Shown: positions 1 through 14,600, counted from the first letter of the stretch. The stretch: 64,000 nt of DNA from Embiotoca jacksoni (GCA_022577435.1 JAKOON010000023.1:3222501-3286500); one strand, 5' to 3'. The notes: a model not told the origin generated them from the sequence alone. A program made the numbers and translations.

Positions 1-770
1 CATGCTGTTATGAGAAGTGCGTTTGAAGTGGGTGCAGAGATGCAGTACTCTGTTTCATTTTGCCCTATTGTGCCTCTCTTTTCCTCACTCCCAAAACAGA
101 TGCCTCTTTAGGTCATCAAATGTAATTCTCTTCCCTTAACTGACCACCCCGTGTTTGTGAAAACTGATTTTGAGACACAACCAGGAATGGAGGGAGGGGG
201 GAAAGTGAGGGGGAGAAGGACGGGGGTTAAGAGAAATGGAGGGAAGGGTTGATGAAAACAACAGATCTCTGCTCCCTAATCCTTTTGTGTCGACAGTGTT
301 AATCCATCCGAGCAAACCCAGTCCCCCACCACCCACACGCTCTGCTCACCCTCCCTCAACCCCTGCTTCTCCACTATATACCAGGCGCTCCCACCACATA
401 AACAACCAACCGCACTACTGAAACCAATATTCATCCCCCAGACAGTCATGCAGAGGTACACAACAGCCTCAGTAGCAACCTAACAAACACGCAACTCGGG
501 CTCAACTCTGTCCTTGCTTTCATCCTGTTCATCTTTGTGGCCACTGGGAACAAGTCTCTAACCAGCTTGCTTGCTTTGTTTGTCTATGCAAACATATTTT
601 AATCTTGCATCAGCATGTCACTGTGTGTGTATTGTATTTTGCTTGCATGCATTTGCCCCTCTTTGTTTTGGCTACTGTACTTGTAATGAATGCACTTGAG
701 AGCAACACGGTGAATTCACTCAGTGTTTTTGTGTAGTGGTCTTGTTTACGAGCTGCAAGAGCGTGCACGC

Positions 771-798
<28 letters not shown>
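771..798 (+). repeat. 28-base poly-G run
   Basis: An uninterrupted G homopolymer follows GTGCACGC and ends at a GCA. It is long enough to form quadruplex structures and is likely length-variable or prone to sequencing error. It creates spurious poly-Gly/poly-Pro open frames on the two strands. Confidence 0.95.
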
Positions 799-801
<3 letters not shown>

Positions 802-2190
802 GGGGCAGAATCGCAGTGGTTGCCGGGCGAAGAGGCGGTTGTTTCTAATGAGGTCACACCCTGGCAACTCGGTAACTCCTCCCACTCACCCCCCCCCCAC
901 CGCTACCCCACCCCACCCCCCTTCCACTTGCTCCCCTCCTGAGTGTGCCCACCCACTCAACCCCCCGCCTTCACCCTCTGACAGCGAGCGCTCTCCGTGG
1001 TGCTGAAAACAGAAAAACACATTCAGGCTCCAGTTACAGTCTGGCCGCAAGGGGAAGGCGGACGAGACACACGAGACAAAAACATAAAAGGACTAACTGC
1101 AGAAAGAGACTGGTGTGTGTGTGTGCTTATGAAGAGGAGTTGAAAAGCACACAGGAAGAGAAATAGCAGCGTAGGGAAAGGAAAGGGAGGGAGGGAGAGA
1201 GGATGACGCTCTAGAGGAAGGTGGCTACAGTAGGCAGTGGGCGTGTTCTTCTTGTTGTGATCTATAGTTGGGAAGCCCAGTGTCATCTGCTTTAGCACAG
1301 ACCGACTGTGCAGACCTGCGTGGCTGAGCGGGACAGAGGGAACAGACAGGGAATGCCATACCTGGCTCTACCTCGGTTTCAACCTTGATGGCACTGTGAA
1401 TGAGGATTTCTTTGACCTGAGCGACACCTCGACATATTGAAGCAGAAGGAGAGACATTCGCTGAAAGAAGCATTGGGAAGACTTTGAGTGCCTGGTCTGC
1501 AACTGCTACGGGAGTTTTATGTGAGAGCGTGTGAGTGTGTCAGTGTGCATTTGAGTAATGCATGCAGGTGCGGTCTGTTGCTACGCTGCTGCGTCTTTCT
1601 TCTGTCTTTAGCATGTGCAGATGTGTGAGGAAGTGAAGCTGTCACCTGGCTTGGAGTTTAGGCAACATCTGGATTGGAGGAGTCACATCTCCCTTTTCTG
1701 CCCGGGGGAGGGAGCATTGGGCCGGGCACCCAATGGCATAGCTCCCTTCTGGCACCCTCCTCATCCTGGGTCACAGGGACTCCTTCCAGCAGGCCAATCA
1801 GTTGGACCATACAATGGATGGAAGTCTATGTGGATTTAAGTGGAATAGTGCACTGGTCCTCCAGCATAGGTCAGAGTTCATTAGCCTACAGTGGACTCAT
1901 CAGGGGAAGACAGAAGACACGTGGGTCTGCAAATCAGCAAGGACACAGCCCCATTGTAAGTATCCACCATAACACTTCATCGTACACAGTAATGACCCAC
2001 AGATCCACAAAGAATTAAGCCAATGAAAGGCTACTCTAGTAAAGCTACACACATCACCATGTATGCTCTACTCAGGTCAACATAAAAATCTTCCATTTGT
2101 GAAGCGCTGCCAAATGTTGCACCTGTTTAAAGTGGACCAAGTAAAGGTTAGCATCAACTTGGTCCACTGCATTTCCCTAATGTGTGTGTT

Positions 2191-2192
<2 letters not shown>

Positions 2193-2267
<75 letters not shown>
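2193..2267 (+). repeat. (TG)n microsatellite
   Basis: A pure TG dinucleotide run of about 75 bases, preceded by an imperfect TGTGTGTTTATG stretch. It gives spurious Cys-Val and Thr-His open frames. Confidence 0.97.
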
Positions 2268-2269
<2 letters not shown>

Positions 2270-3197
2270 ATGCATGAGTGCCCACATGTGTTGTCACCAG
2301 ACTCTTGGCCTTGCAATCTTTTTTGACACCTTGTCACTAGAATATCCATACTGGCCTTCTCCCGTGACATGGTTGCCTGGAAACAGAAACGGTGTGCCAC
2401 CATCATTTACTTTTAAAGCAAAGTGCACCTCAGTGTTCCAACTGTTGCAGCCTGTGTCAACCGATAGAAAAAAAAAGAGAAAATGCATCAAGTGAAGGGA
2501 AAGAGCCAGCAGGGAGGAGAAAATGGACCTTTGTTGAAAAAACTGTTTGCTGAGTTGACAGGTTTTATAGAGATGAGCAAATAATAATAGCATTTTACAT
2601 CGATGAGTTAAGGGAGGACAATCCAATGGGAAAGGCTTGGTTGGTAAAAACACTGTGATAAACAAGCTGATTCCAGTGCAGAGTGCTGCTGCAGGCTTAC
2701 AGGGATTAGGCAGGCAGGCTTAATTCAGCTCAAACACTGTTTGAACTGTGCCTTCCCACTGCTGCACCTCTAACTGCTGCACCTCATTTCTCCTCAGAAA
2801 CCAAGATTTATTTTCTTTGTACAGCTTCAGATCTTAGACAGCGCATGTGCATCAGTGATAAGACCCCATCCCATAATCAGGGGAAAGAATCTCCACACCG
2901 CTTGTCACCGGGCTTCTGTGTCATAGTTTGAACTCTACACTGAGGCTGCAAGTTTGTCTTTTAGCTCCTATCAGTCCTCTCCTCATGCTTGTATAAACCT
3001 ATGCTAAAGAGTGTTCATGCATCATGGGGAGTGGAATTGGCAGATAAACCCATTGACCTAGCCTGCATGCTGGACATTGATAGACAGACACGAGGTAGAG
3101 GGATGCTGAGGATGACCAGACAATGGGCGGCCTCTCAGTTGGCCATACAATCTCCATCTGGCTGCCCTCCAAGACCCCCCCTGCTGCCCTTGCCTCC

Positions 3198-3200
<3 letters not shown>

Positions 3201-3238
<38 letters not shown>
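3201..3238 (+). repeat. (CA)n microsatellite
   Basis: A pure CA run of about 38 bases, followed closely by a C-rich pyrimidine stretch near 3258-3293. Confidence 0.95.
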
Positions 3239-3242
<4 letters not shown>

Positions 3243-4021
3243 TGCAGTTATCACAAGCCCCCCCAACCCCCACCCCCACCCCACCCCACCCCTTTTACGC
3301 ACACTCACACTCAGTTGCCTCTCTCACACGTAAACAAGCATGAGTCTTAGGCTGATCTGAAAACACTGACCTACATAAAAGCATGCACTGTCTTCTTCTC
3401 TTCCACCACTGGCCTCTCCAAATTCACATTGGGCTGTTGCACACTATATATACTATGTTGAATGCAATTGCACGGCTTTTTAGGCAAATGCATCCTGCAC
3501 ATGCATGCACACTGAATTAGCTGCTCTCTGATCTTAAGTGGCTGCAAACAATGCTATTTTAAACTGATTGGCAATTTAGCAGTGAATCAGAGAATGATTA
3601 CGCCAGTGTTAATGTTTCACTGAGGAAGCTTCTTCTCACAGCAACATCCATGCTCTTACTTATGAAAAAGGATGCTGCCTGTAATAATCTTTTTCACAGA
3701 ATCAAAAGGCAGCAAGGACCAACCCAAGTAGAGATTATTTCTGGATCAAACAGACAAGATTGATGATATTTGGAGACTGTACATCACAGTCTAGTAAGAT
3801 TGGTTCATTTCATCTGTGTTGATCTGATTGGTCCCTGGAGTGCTGTATTTTCACATCTGAGTCCTACACATATTACAACTGCAGAAGATGAAAGCCCCTT
3901 TTCAGTTTCATTCAGACACTTACTTGGTTAAAGCCAGTAATATCAGCCAGAAAATGTGCAAACACAACTGAGAAAATAAGCAGCTGCTACTGATCCACAC
4001 TGAAACAGGAGGTTATGCTTT

Positions 4022-4141
<120 letters not shown>

Positions 4142-4385
4142 GTGAACAATGGAAGAAGATGTTGCAAATCAATACGTCACATACGTTCACCAAAGCTGAC
4201 CCTAAAAAGTGAAGGCTGAAAGAGTAATTACTGACACAACAAATGCTTGCTTTGCATTCAGAAGTTACATGTATATAATTCTGTGGTAGTCTATATTATG
4301 AGTAGTATTGTGTGTCTCTTTTAGGCAAATAATTATGACTAATATTTCTTACATCTTACCAGAATGCAGTGGAAACACTTGAAGA

Positions 4386-4564
4386 ATGATGAGCTCCAAA
4401 GAGGAGGAAACTCTCAGTTTTTTCCAGTATGTTGAAGAGAATGGGCTGAGAGCCTACAACGGCCTGGTAGCTCAGAACTTGGACCACGCCAGGAATGAGA
4501 GAAATAGGACATTCCTGCAGGAAAAAAACGACAAGAAGAGAAAACAGGAGGAAGCCATAAGGAG
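4386..4564 (+). CDS. nyap2: nyap2 coding exon 1
   Basis: It encodes the N-terminus beginning MMSSKEEETLSFF and running through a charged KRKQEEAIRR segment. It ends at the donor AG|GTATGA and leaves two bases that complete an Arg codon with exon 2. The acceptor upstream is probably TTACCAG at 4355-4362. A helical, highly charged N-terminal region of this type is shared with mammalian NYAP2. Confidence 0.88.
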
Positions 4565-6729
4565 GTATGACGAAAACAAGCAAACAAAGTGGTCACAAAA
4601 GAAAAAACAACAAATGAATTGGCAGAAATGAGACTGCACATATATTTTGACTCTGTTTTAGCTTTGTATTACATCTCAAAAGTGGGGGACTTAGCACTGA
4701 TTTATAAATTAGACTTACAAGTGTTCAAATTCAGCACACTGATGGGATACTGTTCTGTAAATGCAAGGATGTCACTGGGTTCACTTCAGGATGAGGTTGT
4801 AAGGAATTGGGACAAGTGGCCTGAGGGTCCCTGTGGCAACGGCAGGTTGCTATATTTTTGGGGTTTATGAGTGTGGACTGGTGCACCCCATCTACAGAGG
4901 ATAATTAATTTTTCACTTTTAGACTTATTTGGAACTTGTCCTTGGGTGGAGGTGATCACTGCTCCATTTTTTTAGATGCCGAGACAGAAAGTGTGTTAGG
5001 GTGTGAGAATGGGAATGAGATGTTTTAGGGGACTTTTTGTTTTGATGCAGTGATTTAAGTATCTAGTTTGTTTGTTGGAAGAAAATGTTCTGACTGTGTA
5101 GAAAGTTGTATCGTTGTTGTTATAACATCCATAAAAGCTACAAAATCATTTCTGTTTTTACAATTGACGTCATCAGAGATCAGATACATGTGCCTCTGGC
5201 GCTGCTAAGCATGTTGTGGTGAAAAAGCGTACGGTAGTGCCACTATGTGGCATCCTAAACCTTGACCGAATAGGAGGCACGCTCTATGAACGTGACTAGC
5301 ACGTGGATACAGCGTGCTTGTGTTGTGGTGTAGAATAATGAGCGCCGAGTCTTCGAGTCATTGGGTATGATAACGGGATATGGCAGAGGGGTTTTGAAAG
5401 AGCTGGTGTGACAACATAGATATATGTGTTGCTGAGTAGAACTTCCTTGTCATGACAACATCCAGAAACAGCATATCGGTCAATTAAAAACTTTAAAAAA
5501 TATATTTTTTTTGTTGTTTAACAGTGATTTCAGCTTTGCATCGAAAGCATTGTGCATAAGTCATGAATCTTTGCGAGGGTTGACTGTGCTCTAATATGTA
5601 GTAATATCTCTTTTTAGGAAAGGTGACTTCCTTTATCTGAAAATGTAGAATTGTGAAGAAGCATGTAACACATGCAATAATCATTGTAGATGCTGTCTCA
5701 GAATTACTATTACCATTTTGTGTTTTTCTTTGTTGTTGTTGTTTTTTTAAAAGGACATCAATCAAGTGAATGTATAATTAATGAGAGCATATATAAAGTA
5801 GACGAGTAAAACTTTCACTTGTTCTCTATAGTTAATCTAATAATGCAGCAAACTAAAATAATGTTAGTTTGCAGTGGAAAAGCTAATGGTAAATGCTATC
5901 CAATGCTGTCATGGAGTTTAGAAATAATTTGTTTTGTGACAGTCTGTCTGACACAGTGCAAAGTATTTTGGCAGCTGTTGGAAGTTTTATCTGCTCATCT
6001 AATTACACTGATGCGGTTTTGGACGCTGAGCATTTGTATGTGACCAGATGTGGCCCTTCTTAAGCTATTTATTCAGGAACACTTTGAACCCTGTCACATC
6101 AGTCAAAGGGTCAGGCATGCTCAAAGGAGCCATTTGCCTGCTGCTGCGACGGTCTGTGCATGGTGCACTGTACAGTATGAATGCGGTATTTTACTTGCCT
6201 GATAAAAGCTGACTTGGAGTTCAACTTTAGACCTCAGGCATTAGAAAGATATGGAACTATTCTTGCCTCCATTCTTTCATTTACCAGCAAGAATATAATT
6301 GCTCCCACAGTTATTAGTACTCTGAAGCAGTCCTGTACAGTAACTTGGTGAATGGCACAGAATTATGCCTGAGGAAAGTGACATCTACTGTCCTGCTGTC
6401 CGTCCGCATGTCTTCTAGCTGTTGCCAGGGCTAAAACATTAATACACAGTCACTGGAGGAAGAGTCTAAAAAAAAATAGCTGGATATTTTATGAGGCCTT
6501 TAAGTAGGTCAATGAGATGACCCATTTTTGCAGTAACTAAATGAGAGTGAGAAAGTGTGAGAATGAATGTGTGCATCCTTGTTTTTATGTTTTTACATGT
6601 GCATGCATTGGCATGAACAAAAGGAGAAATGGATATATTGGTTTGTGAGGAAGGTTGGAAAGAGCAAATGGCCTGTGTGATTGTTTAAGGGAGAAAGAGC
6701 TTGTTACAGCAAGTGTGTTTAAGAGTGTG

Positions 6730-6763
<34 letters not shown>

Positions 6764-8594
6764 CATGTGCGTGTGTGTGTGTGTGTGTGGGTGGAGGTGG
6801 GAGGGGGGGACCTGTTACAGGGAGATTAAGTGTGAGCTCAGTTGCAAGAGATGTGTTCTGCCTGGTGACAGTTGGAATAGCCATAGGCCAATCAAATCAG
6901 CACGTTGGGTTTGAGTGAGGCGGGCCTTCCTGCCTGCTGCTGTCTCACTCTGGGTTTCTTTTATTGTATTTCAGTGGAAGAAAAAAAGTTATTCACAGTC
7001 TCTATTTTACAAAAACACACAGATGTCCACAAAATGACTTAAACATGCAAGGATATTCATAACCACCACCTCACCGCATCGCCCCACCCTCTGCCCTCAG
7101 ATACAAGGACACAGTTTAATTTACTTATATTTACATATGCATGCAAATTCCTAACGACTCCTTCCCTCCTGCTTTACCCTTCGTGCACACACGCATGCAA
7201 TCGCCCAGAGAATGTTTTCTCCCTCTCAACATCTTCTTTGGTGTTTTGTTTGTTTCTGTCATGTTGTTTTTCCTGTCACATGGTGTCACAGTGAGAACCA
7301 GAGCTGCCCGACAACAAGTCAACTCCAACTGGTCCAAGTGCACCTGTGGTCTGTCCTCTGGCCAATCACTGGGCAAATATCCTATAAATAACCTAGTCAC
7401 CAGTACTCCAGTCACACCCATCCACCAACACACACGCAACCCATGTATATGGGAGTGCATGTCACAGCAGATGCACAACCAAAATATATGAGAAACTGTT
7501 GATGGTGTGCTGCGGACACCTGTGGCTGAATTTTATAGATGAAGATTTTCGACTTTTGTCAGAGGTGTTTTAGCTGAGAATCAAATGATACAAAATAACA
7601 TTAACGTGTGATATTTGTTTACTTCTTTACTTCTAGGTTTTCCTGGCTATCCAGTCTAATCCTATAACACTGACACTGTGGCTCCACAGGTTGATGCAGG
7701 CACATTTGTTTCACTGTATCACTAGTGTCGCCTTTAAATACTGATGTTATGAACACATGCCGTATTGTTATGATGTGCACATGTGCTTTATTATTGTTGT
7801 GCATTGGCAGCCGGTTTTCTGTCTGGTTTCTATGGGTACCCTGTTGCTAGGCAAAGTTAAGCCCCTGACCAATGAACCCAACCCACCAAACACCTTCTGT
7901 TCAGCAGCTGGCTGAGAGGGAGTCAGAGTCAGCAAAGTCACAGATGGAGGGGTCATACGCACGTATATACACACCAGCATGCATTCTCCCACTGTGAAGG
8001 CAAACATGCATTTAGTTGTGTCTCTTTGATATGGTTAATAAATAAACAGCAGAGATTAAGCATGTATACACTGCAAAACTATGTTTTTTTGTACAAACAA
8101 TTTTTCCTACACACAGTCAGACCTTGAGCTTATTCACTCTGCTATACACACAAAACTTCCTTTACTCTGTCACAATTAATGGAGGAACCCAAACACAGAC
8201 TGAAAGTTACAAGGATTAGGAGAAGGATTGCTGTCAGTTCTCACACAATGAAGGTAGATGGAGGTGAGGATCAAGGTGGTCGAGGGCAGAGGGAAGCTGA
8301 TGGACGACGAAGTAGGTCAAGGCAGAGTAGTGACCGTGGCTGGAAGACCAATTGGCAGGTAGTAAGAGGCATGTAACCATGCTGTGGCACAGGAAGACAA
8401 TGATTAATTAGATAACCAAAAAACAGTTTAGAATACACAATTCTAAGTGGCCAAAGAACAAGATCGACCATGCTGGCTGAAACAATGATCTGTTGATCAG
8501 TAGATGAAGAAGTGAGGTTGATATAATGCTAAGTTGAGGATTAGTTGGATTGCAGGTGTGCAGGCTGATGCAGAGTGAGGAGCACCACGCCCAC

Positions 8595-8671
<77 letters not shown>

Positions 8672-11600
8672 AGAGACAAACAGGGGACAACAGGAAACAC
8701 TAGACACACAAGACAAAAACAGGAGGCACGGCCGTGACAACCTCATTACCATACAACACTCAGACATCATTAATGCTCCATTCAGGCCAATCATCCATTT
8801 ACAGGGATTGATTGTGTACAGGCTGGGAGCCTTCCATTGTGTCATTACGCCTGTGCTTGTGTAAGGGGCATCAGTCATATCCAGGGTCAAACTCAAATCA
8901 ATGCTTTGCCCTGAAAGAGGCCCTGTTGTCAGTGGCACTAACGCGTCTGTCAATGTTAAGTCAGCACTCTCATCATTTGAGCCACTTGCATGGAATGAAA
9001 TTCACATACATGCAAGCTCATATATGCTCACTCAAATAGAGACATGCCATGATGACTCTGTATGTTGGGGTATATGGTATGTGCTATTTTTCCTATCCCC
9101 AGGCAGAAAGAGCTTTCAGGGGAAGCTGTAAGAGCTCTGTTTTTTTTTTTGTCTGTCCTTCCTTCTTGGAGCCCATTTACAGTGTATTTTTCTCATTTCT
9201 TGTATCACAGATGTGATTTTTATCATTCATCTTTGCACAGATGTTTATGGTATTCCTCTTTTTCCTCTCCTCTTCCCTTGTTGTTTTAGAACGGGTGAGG
9301 ACATAGCAACAGAAGGAAAGCACCTACGTATGGGCTCAATCACCATGCCGGACCCTCAGGAACGCATGCCCATGCCCCACCTGCATGCCATCGCCTGTGG
9401 GCAGGGCTTCTCTGTGCGCTCCCAGTCCCTCCACTCTGTCGGCAGTGGGAACAGCGGGGGTGGAGGAGAAGAGGAAGTGGGAAGTCCGACCTCTAGGAAG
9501 CAGCCCCCACCCAAGCCCAGGAGGGACCCGGCCACCAAGCTGAGCATGTCGTCTGAGGCGGTGGATCACAGTCCCATGTCCACCTGCCGTGGGGAGAGAT
9601 GTGACGGTGAGTGGTGGTGGCACTTCACACCAAACTGCTGTGCTATATATAGCTGCCCTCTGCAGTGCCCTCCTCAACATTGTTTCTCCCACAATGATAT
9701 CTAGCTATTCACTGAATACTTCACTCTAACTACCGCACTTAAAACATGTTTTGAATGTGCAAGACAACATTACAAATGTGACATTCTACAAGGGAGGATT
9801 TGAAAATGAAGGATACATTGGACGTCTGAGTGATGGTTTTCACTGTGCTCTTGTTTTCTGTTACTGTCAGATAAACAAAGGGTAGTTTGCATATGTTCCT
9901 TTGCCCCACAGGTAAATCAGGTATTATGTGATCCCGAATTGTAAGCCAACATGTACAGCAACAAGTTAAAGTAATTACACAGTGATGCATATAAATGATA
10001 GGTAAACTTAGTTTTTTCAAATCACTTTTTGGAAAAGTACAGTCCTCCATCATTTTGTTTTTCAAAAACAATAGCTGTATTTTATAGCCTTGATGGATTT
10101 TTTTTTTTTAAATTGATTTAAGTATTTAATATTAACTTTGATTTGCGAATGTTGAAAAGTGAAAGAAAATCCCTGGTGCTTTTTGCAGGAAACACAAATG
10201 CTTACAATTGTAATAAATTTGGTGTATTTTGGGTCGTGGTTTTAATCATCAGGTGCTACTGCTCACTACAGTAAATATCATCCCAGCAGACAGATCAGAG
10301 TACTACGCTGTCTATAGAAGGTTATTGGTTGTCAGCGCCGTTCTTTTTTTTACATAAAGAAGGCAGAAGTGTCTTGACAGTGTTAACCTTGTTCAAACTG
10401 ACCTTTAGACATGCCTTGTGGAAGTGGGAAAACTGCTTCAATGAATACAACACTTTATTGAACTAAAGGAAAGTTTGCCTCAACCAACACAGACACAGTG
10501 GCACTTGTAGCAAATGCACAAAGCACAAAACTTTCTGAGGAAAAAACAATTACAGTACACGCATTTTGCAAACTATTTATAGCATAAAAATAGTCTTCGA
10601 GGCAGGTGGCTGTGAGAGCAAAAATGATTTAGAGGTTGCGGGAAGATTTGAGTCCATTTCAGTTTGGAAGCTTTGCTGCCAACGTGATGTTTAGGGAGAT
10701 GCCCAGCCTGGCTCAGATTGGTGGGGATCTCTCTATGTGCACACAGATCTTCCTGGGCACCACGGCAACCATCCCACAGAAACAAGACCCCCTGCAGCTC
10801 AGCCAATCACAGCATCACTGAGCAGCTCGGGCCAATGCGGCTCCAGAGATGCTGAAGTCTGAGCTTTCAGAGCCAATCAGAGCGAGAGTGTGGGGGTGTC
10901 CCTAGCTGAGTGGAGGGTTGCGTGCTCTGTAGCCGGCGCTTTAGCGGCAAGGGGAGGAGCCTGTCGGAGTAGAATTCATTCAGGAGGAGCGATTGACCTA
11001 GATTCGTTTTCCCCAGGAGGAGAGGGAGGGGGAGGGTGTTGCGGGTAAACACATCCGCTACAGGGAGAGGGGGGAAAAGCGGGGGGGCAATAGAGAGGGG
11101 AGAAGAGAAAGGACATGGAGTAAGAGATGTTTGAAGGGGTGGATTCATCATCAGTGCTGAAACACATCTCAGCTTCCACCATGAAAACCTACTCGTGTAG
11201 TAGTATATTCCGCAGTTATGGAAATGAGGCATAAATACACCTTCATGTGCACATTACTGTATGCCCATATACATGCATGCGCTTACACAAAGAAAGGAAG
11301 AGAGAGTAAATAAGAATGAATATCATATCAGTCCCACCCATTAAGCACATAGCAGAAACAGTGATAATTAGTCAAACCTAAAGACCTGTGCATCCTCAGT
11401 TGAAATGAGTTGACATCCCCATCAGCTTGGCTATAAGCACAGCATGCGAAATACCAGTGCAAACCAAAAATGTAATGTTATGATTTGACTTTCACTCCAA
11501 GGTATTGTTTCACTGACTCTGGCATACTCTTCACATTGACCTGCTTTTTCTCCATACATTTTCAAAAACTTATATAAATGATATCTATAAAAAAATATGT

Positions 11601-14600
11601 CCAATTTTCTGCAACATCCTGCAAAGCATTGCATTCAGATGTGACAGGATTGTTCCTGTCACATCTGAATTTAATGCAAGACAAACACCTACACAGTTAG
11701 ACTTCAATTTCTGGAAAGACTTGACTTCATAGCGTGTAAGATTTTGTGCTTTAAAATGTGTACATGCTTGTCCCAATTTCCCTCTGCAAATGTGTATGCA
11801 TGTGCAGTGTGTGTACATGCGCGTGCACCGATGTAGTGGTGGTGAGTCATTCAGTTACTGGAAGCATGCGTTTGTCTGGGGCATCTGGCATCTGAATTAT
11901 TAAAGGTGTAAAATCTGCAGTTTGAACATTTCAGACATGGTCCAGCTCTTAACTACACTTATCTCCCACTGCCTGTCAGAGAAAGGGACACTCCTATCCA
12001 AACATCTCAGTATCTGACCTAGAAATGCACTGCGAACTACTTAGTAGTATAGAGCGATGGATGCTGTCAGTAAACTAGCATTGGGACCACACCATATTGT
12101 ACAGTCGTATGTGAACACTGTACTAAAGCCTCGCCGCACCGCATCTAAAGAGATTCACACTGCAATGCTACGTCACCACTATCAAAAAGAAGCTCCACAG
12201 AGTGTGTGACCCAGATACTATACTCACATACTGCTCCACTGCCATATATGTGACCTAGAAACATGCATATGCCTCAACTATTCCCACATATCTGACTCAA
12301 GATATTGCTCTCAGCAATATATGTTGACCTACAACTGACCCACAGAAGTGAAACAGGCTTTGTGTCAATGCTAATGATGTACTTGATTAATGATAAATTA
12401 TTCACAAAAACAGACTTTTATCAAAGCAAGTTTTGCATTGTCTTGGGAGGGACAATATTATTTTTTCATACCTCACATTACAACAAATTTGATGCCAGAA
12501 TGACAATATATTAGAAATAAGAGTCAACATATAGATTAACTAGAAAAAAAAATAACAGGCCTACTGGATATGATGCAGATAATGTTTGTAAATGTAAATT
12601 TGTCTATTCGATTTGTGTTTAGGCTTTCTTTCTCTCTATTCTGTAGCAGCTCAAGGATGCAGTGAGGACTGCAGGAGGGTGCCGCCACCCAAACCCAAGA
12701 GGAACCCCAACACACAACTGAGTGTTTCCTTCGATGAATCTTACATTAAGAGCCATGGAGGCAGCGGGGTCTGCCCCTCCAAACCCTTTCACCACATCAC
12801 TTCCCCCTGCGAACACAACCCCTCGCCTCCACAGAGTGACGATAGCCCTACAGATGACTGTGAAGATGAGCCTGTCTATATAGAGATGGGCGGGATTGAT
12901 GTCGGAACACGAGAACCCTTGAAGAGCGAGGATGAGGAGCCAGGAGAGTCCGTGTATGAGGAGATGAAGTACCCAGCTCTGGATGATATGGAGTACCGCA
13001 CTGATCCCGTAGGATGTCGCTCTGCATGCCCCACCCCGGCACCCTATGACCCTGAGCCTCTCAGCCGCTGCTCCACACCTCGAAACATTCCACTCTGTGA
13101 CATTCCTGCACCCTTTCCCAATCTACTAACCCATCGGCCTCCGCTGTTGGTGTTCCCACCAGCACCGGCCCAGTGCTCACCCAACTCAGACGAGTCGCCC
13201 CTCACCCCTTTAGATGTAGCCAAATTGCCCATGCTGGAGAACCAGTCCTACAGCAAATCCCCCACCTCCTCCACTGAGCCTCCCTCCTCTGCACACATCC
13301 GTAGGGAGCTCACTGCCACCCCAACACTGACTGTCTCTGGCCGCTCCTCTGCGCCTCCTCTACCCTGCACCCTCTACAAATCCTCCTCATCGTCCTCCTA
13401 TCAGCGGAGCCACTCCGCTTGCCCTTCACCGGTCAGCATGGGCCGCTGTCTCACCCCTCTGAGCCTCATGCGTACGCCTCCCTTTGATGCTCCAATGGCA
13501 TTTCCCGGGGGTCTCCCACGGAGCGCTTCTGCCACCCCTCACGGCAAAGGCTCACCACCTCAAGACGGTGTAGGACGACTGCATGGCTCAATGCAGAATG
13601 TGTCAACAGGGCGTTCACGAACCCCCACCAGCCCACTGGATGAACTGACCAACCTGTTCACCACCGGCAGGAACATGCTGAAGAAAAACACCAGTGGCAG
13701 GAAGTCCAAAGAGCCTGGAGAGAGTGAGTCATTTCACTCATTTGTCTTAACATTATGGGATGTAGTGAAGCAAAGGGCAAAAATATATATATCCACATCT
13801 CCTTGATTCTTTAAGAACACAGATAGCCTGTAACTCCATCTTCAGCAACCAATCCTACCCTCTATGTACTGTACATGTGTTAATTTCATACGAGTAGCAG
13901 ATTTTGTCAAGAGAATTTTTTTGAAAGAAAAGCCAGAAAGGAGCTGAGAAGTGTCAGAATAACAAACCTTCCTGTATGTCGATGGATGTTATGGATAGTG
14001 CCAGTATTTTGACTGAAGCGAACCCTGGAGCAATGATCTTTCCCTAATCAGTGATGGTGTAATTCATCCCCATTTTGGGTCAGTAAATTTAACCCTGCTA
14101 ATTTAGCGTAGACTGCACCACTTTTATAGTACAATGTTCGCAGCGCTCTCTGCAACCCTCCATTTGTATAATCTAGGCCCACCAAGGCAAGTCTGATACA
14201 GATCGTATGATTTAATCTGAAAGGATTAGAGACGAAAGCGGACAGCAGGTCTCTCAAACCTACACATGGCATTAGGCCATCAGGCGGCATTACTTATAAA
14301 TATGTAAACATCATATTTAAATACAGATATTCAGGCCACACTCGAGGCAGTGCTAAAATGCTTACAGCTGGGAAGGAAAACAAAATCAGCTCATAGGTGC
14401 ACAGTTTGCTTAAAGTTTATAAAAAAAATTTAAAAAAAGACAGAAAAACTGTAAAACAATCACCCCTATATTTTCTGTCATATGGTGAGTCTGCTGCAAG
14501 CAGCATTATCAGTCAGTCACAAGTTAACATTCTCGTTCTCATGCATAATGCAGCTACTATTAAATATTTTCAAATCCAATTACTTAATGTAAATGAATTA

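Larger units (their letters stand above)
4565..9289 (+). other. nyap2 intron 1
   Basis: A 4.7 kb intron with no coding signal that I can support. It holds an imperfect GT/GC-rich microsatellite (about 6724-6789), the (CA)n tract at 8596-8668 and a putative non-autonomous transposon around it. CCAAT motifs occur singly near 6888, 7361 and 7868. Confidence 0.75.
9607..12646 (+). other. nyap2 intron 2
   Basis: No coding exon is supported in this 3.0 kb. Notable contents are a CCAAT-motif cluster with a GC-rich shoulder (10800-11110) and a perfect 17-bp-arm hairpin (11633-11670), both described separately. Confidence 0.75.

Noticed and set aside
1023..1298. Possible protein-coding exon upstream of nyap2
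   Set aside because: The frames here are low-complexity, without family similarity; at most a non-coding first exon, which I could not delimit.
2063..2406. Open frames of Cys-Val or Thr-His repeats on both strands (also near 3200, 4030, 6730, 8600, 20940, 48800)
   Set aside because: They are translations of CA/GT microsatellites and lack codon bias, splice sites or homology.
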